A stretch of DNA of 22,159 bases from JANPPS01 sp043758105 (GTDB taxonomy: Bacteria; Pseudomonadota; Alphaproteobacteria; Acetobacterales; Acetobacteraceae). Shown in pieces: positions 20,650 to 22,159 of the stretch. Every line of letters begins with the position of its first letter. The stretch's first letter is position 1. Under the pieces are notes generated by a model. It saw only the letters and a program-made list of their open reading frames with translations. It did no database searches and had not been told where the DNA came from. Position numbers and translations under genes: made by a program. The DNA lies in NCBI GenBank assembly GCA_043758105.1, contig JAYVOF010000223.1, forward strand, positions 1 through 22,159, written 5' to 3'.

Positions 20650-22159
20650 ATGATGGCACATAAGGTGTTGCTGGCCGCGCTGCTCGGCTCGACGATTCTG
20701 GTCCCCTCCGTGCAGGCCACCACCTTCTCTCATGTGATCATCCTCTCCATCGACGGCCTGCATGAGGCTGATCTAACGGACCCGGCCACGAGCATTTACC
20801 TGCCCAACATCGCCGCCCTCGCCAAGTCGGGCATCTCCTACACCAACGTCACGGGCACCAAGCCCAGCGACAGCTTCCCCGGAACGGCCGCGCTGCTGAC
20901 CGGCGCCACCACGCGCAGCACCGGCGTTTTCTATGATGACAGCTACGCTCGTAACCTCACCGCGCCCGGCGGCACCGTCAGCACGCCCAGGGGCACCGAG
21001 GTTCAGCTGTTCGAAAACCTCGATAAGAACCAAAACCTGCTGAGCGGCGGCGGGCCCACCACCGGTGCCACCGCCTATAATATCGGCGCGCTCGACCCCA
21101 GCAAGCTCACGCAAAACTGCACCAGCGGCACCTGCGTGGCGGTGACGCCGAACCAGTTTCTGAAGACCAACACGATCTTCGACATCGCCCACGCCGCCGG
21201 CCTGGTCACGGCGTTCTCCGACAAGCACCCCGTTGCCTATACGATTTTCGCCGGGCAGAGCGGCAACTCGATCACCGACAACTACTCGCCCGAAATCAAC
21301 TCCCTCACCGGGATCGACCCGGCGCAGGGCGGCAAGCTGATCGATGCTTCCAACAATTCGAACAACCTCACCCTGGTGGACAACACCCGCAACTATAAGC
21401 TCGCCGAGGCCTATGACGATTTGAAGCTCGCGGCGACGCTGAACCGGATCGACGGCAAGACCGGTCTCGGCACCGGCAGCCTGACCGACCCGGCCATCAG
21501 CTATCAGAATTTTCAGGCCGTGAGCGTCGGGCAGAAGCTGGTCAGCAACGCCACCGGCACCGGCGGGATCGACCTCGTGAACGGCAAGGAAGTCGTGAAC
21601 CCGGCGCTGGCCGACGCGCTGACCCATACCGATCAGAGCATCGGCAAGATCGTGGCCGAGCTGAAAGCGCGGGGCCTGGATAAGAGCACGCTGGTGGTGC
21701 TGACGGCCAAGCACGGGCAGGACCCGCGGATCGGCGCTGCGACGCAGGTCGGCGGCAACACGATCCCCGACGCGCTAACCGCCGCCGGCATCAAGTTCGG
21801 ACAGATCACCCAGGATGACGTTTCGCTGATCTGGCTGCTGGACCCGGCGCAGGCCGCCGCCGCCAAGGCCGTGATCGCCGGGCTGCCGGCGGCGGACGGC
21901 GTGGACAAGGTGTTGGACGGCAGCCAGTTCGGCACTCCTGCCACCGATAACCGCACGCCGGACCTTGTGGTTCAGCTCAAGCCCGGCTTTTTGTTCGATG
22001 GCAACACTGCATCGACCGTGAAGCGCGCCGAGCATGGCGGGCTGGTGTTCGATGACACCGCCGTCCCGCTCATTTTGGCCAGCACCGGCCTGGACGCGTC
22101 GGTACTCGGCACCACGAACGGCACCGCGGTCCTTACGACGCAGGTGGCCACCACGACCC
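20650..22159 (+). CDS. Secreted type I phosphodiesterase/nucleotide pyrophosphatase-like protein (3' truncated by window)
   Basis: An alkaline-phosphatase-superfamily hydrolase, open from ATG 20650 to the window edge without a stop (503 residues visible). The N-terminus MMAHKVLLAALLGSTILVPS then VQA is a typical signal peptide, so it is periplasmic or secreted. Metal-site motifs seen are ILSIDGLHEADL (Asp35), KPSDSFPGTAALLTG with the probable Ser nucleophile at 73-75, followed by TRSTGVFYDD; AKHGQDP (His355); and RAEHGGLVFDD (His462). These match the order of residues in PF01663-like enzymes. ATG 20653 is the next possible start; GGAGAGAG is directly upstream. The substrate (phosphodiester, nucleotide or phospholipid) is unknown, and the C-terminus may continue into further domains. 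Confidence 0.85.
   Translation, partial: MMAHKVLLAALLGSTILVPSVQATTFSHVIILSIDGLHEADLTDPATSIYLPNIAALAKSGISYTNVTGTKPSDSFPGTAALLTGATTRSTGVFYDDSYARNLTAPGGTVSTPRGTEVQLFENLDKNQNLLSGGGPTTGATAYNIGALDPSKLTQNCTSGTCVAVTPNQFLKTNTIFDIAHAAGLVTAFSDKHPVAYTIFAGQSGNSITDNYSPEINSLTGIDPAQGGKLIDASNNSNNLTLVDNTRNYKLAEAYDDLKLAATLNRIDGKTGLGTGSLTDPAISYQNFQAVSVGQKLVSNATGTGGIDLVNGKEVVNPALADALTHTDQSIGKIVAELKARGLDKSTLVVLTAKHGQDPRIGAATQVGGNTIPDALTAAGIKFGQITQDDVSLIWLLDPAQAAAAKAVIAGLPAADGVDKVLDGSQFGTPATDNRTPDLVVQLKPGFLFDGNTASTVKRAEHGGLVFDDTAVPLILASTGLDASVLGTTNGTAVLTTQVATTT

Noticed and set aside
20238..20663. Plus-strand ORF of 141 codons before the phosphodiesterase
   Set aside because: It has no recognisable motif, runs through both palindromes and antisense to the PIN remnant, and overlaps the next gene's start.
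1..22159. CRISPR array, tRNA/rRNA genes, IS element or prophage
   Set aside because: No regularly spaced direct repeats, no cloverleaf or rRNA sequence and no transposase, integrase or phage structural gene was found on reading both strands.

Overview
The window is GC-rich bacterial chromosome with dense, largely co-oriented gene blocks. It is most likely from an alphaproteobacterium, and the Acetobacteraceae (Rhodospirillales) are my best guess. The reasons are the yidC-engB-argB order, the DUF2336 protein, a Hint-domain surface protein and a glycosyltransferase with an N-terminal GFVD/GWAWD-type domain, all of which I associate with that group. The taxonomic call is inference; there is no rRNA gene here.

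Left block (1-8630). The 3' end of yidC overlaps engB, which is followed by argB. Facing them on the minus strand is a signalling pair: a PAS-like/GAF-like/GGDEF diguanylate cyclase and a DUF2336 HEAT-like protein. Next on the plus strand come dapD and dapE (lysine/diaminopimelate synthesis), then a small five-helix membrane protein, all with overlapping ends. A CsbD-type stress protein with a C-terminal membrane anchor follows, and its stop codon overlaps that of the convergent trpS.

Middle block (8768-13178). This is a complete dTDP-L-rhamnose operon, rfbB-rfbA-rfbC-rfbD, plus a family 2 glycosyltransferase that probably uses the product. Most junctions are 4-base overlaps. The exception is rfbC-rfbD, where a large imperfect palindromic repeat occupies the gap. 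The glycosyltransferase has no ATG, GTG or suitably placed TTG start and probably initiates at CTG in a CTGA overlap. The minus-strand gene after it is a divergent Nramp-type metal transporter with a clear promoter and a Fur/Mur-like 7-1-7 palindrome over the predicted transcription start.

Right block (14551-22159). cysS overlaps trmJ; cysS carries an in-frame palindromic element. A CAATCCAGGGG-type repeat then precedes an orphan HigA-like antitoxin. On the minus strand is a large GT4 glycosyltransferase, and divergent from it is a Hint-domain protein. The 445-base gap after the Hint gene contains two alternative hairpins built from TGGAATGC/GCATTCCA and the frameshifted C-terminus of a PIN-domain (VapC/FitB-like) toxin. 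The window ends inside a secreted type I phosphodiesterase/nucleotide pyrophosphatase-like gene.

The genes are mostly housekeeping plus cell-surface polysaccharide functions. I see no convincing new multi-gene system. The most notable signals are four different palindromic repeats (one inside a tRNA synthetase reading frame), a probable CTG start, a metal-responsive operator on an atypical Nramp gene, and two toxin-antitoxin remnants.
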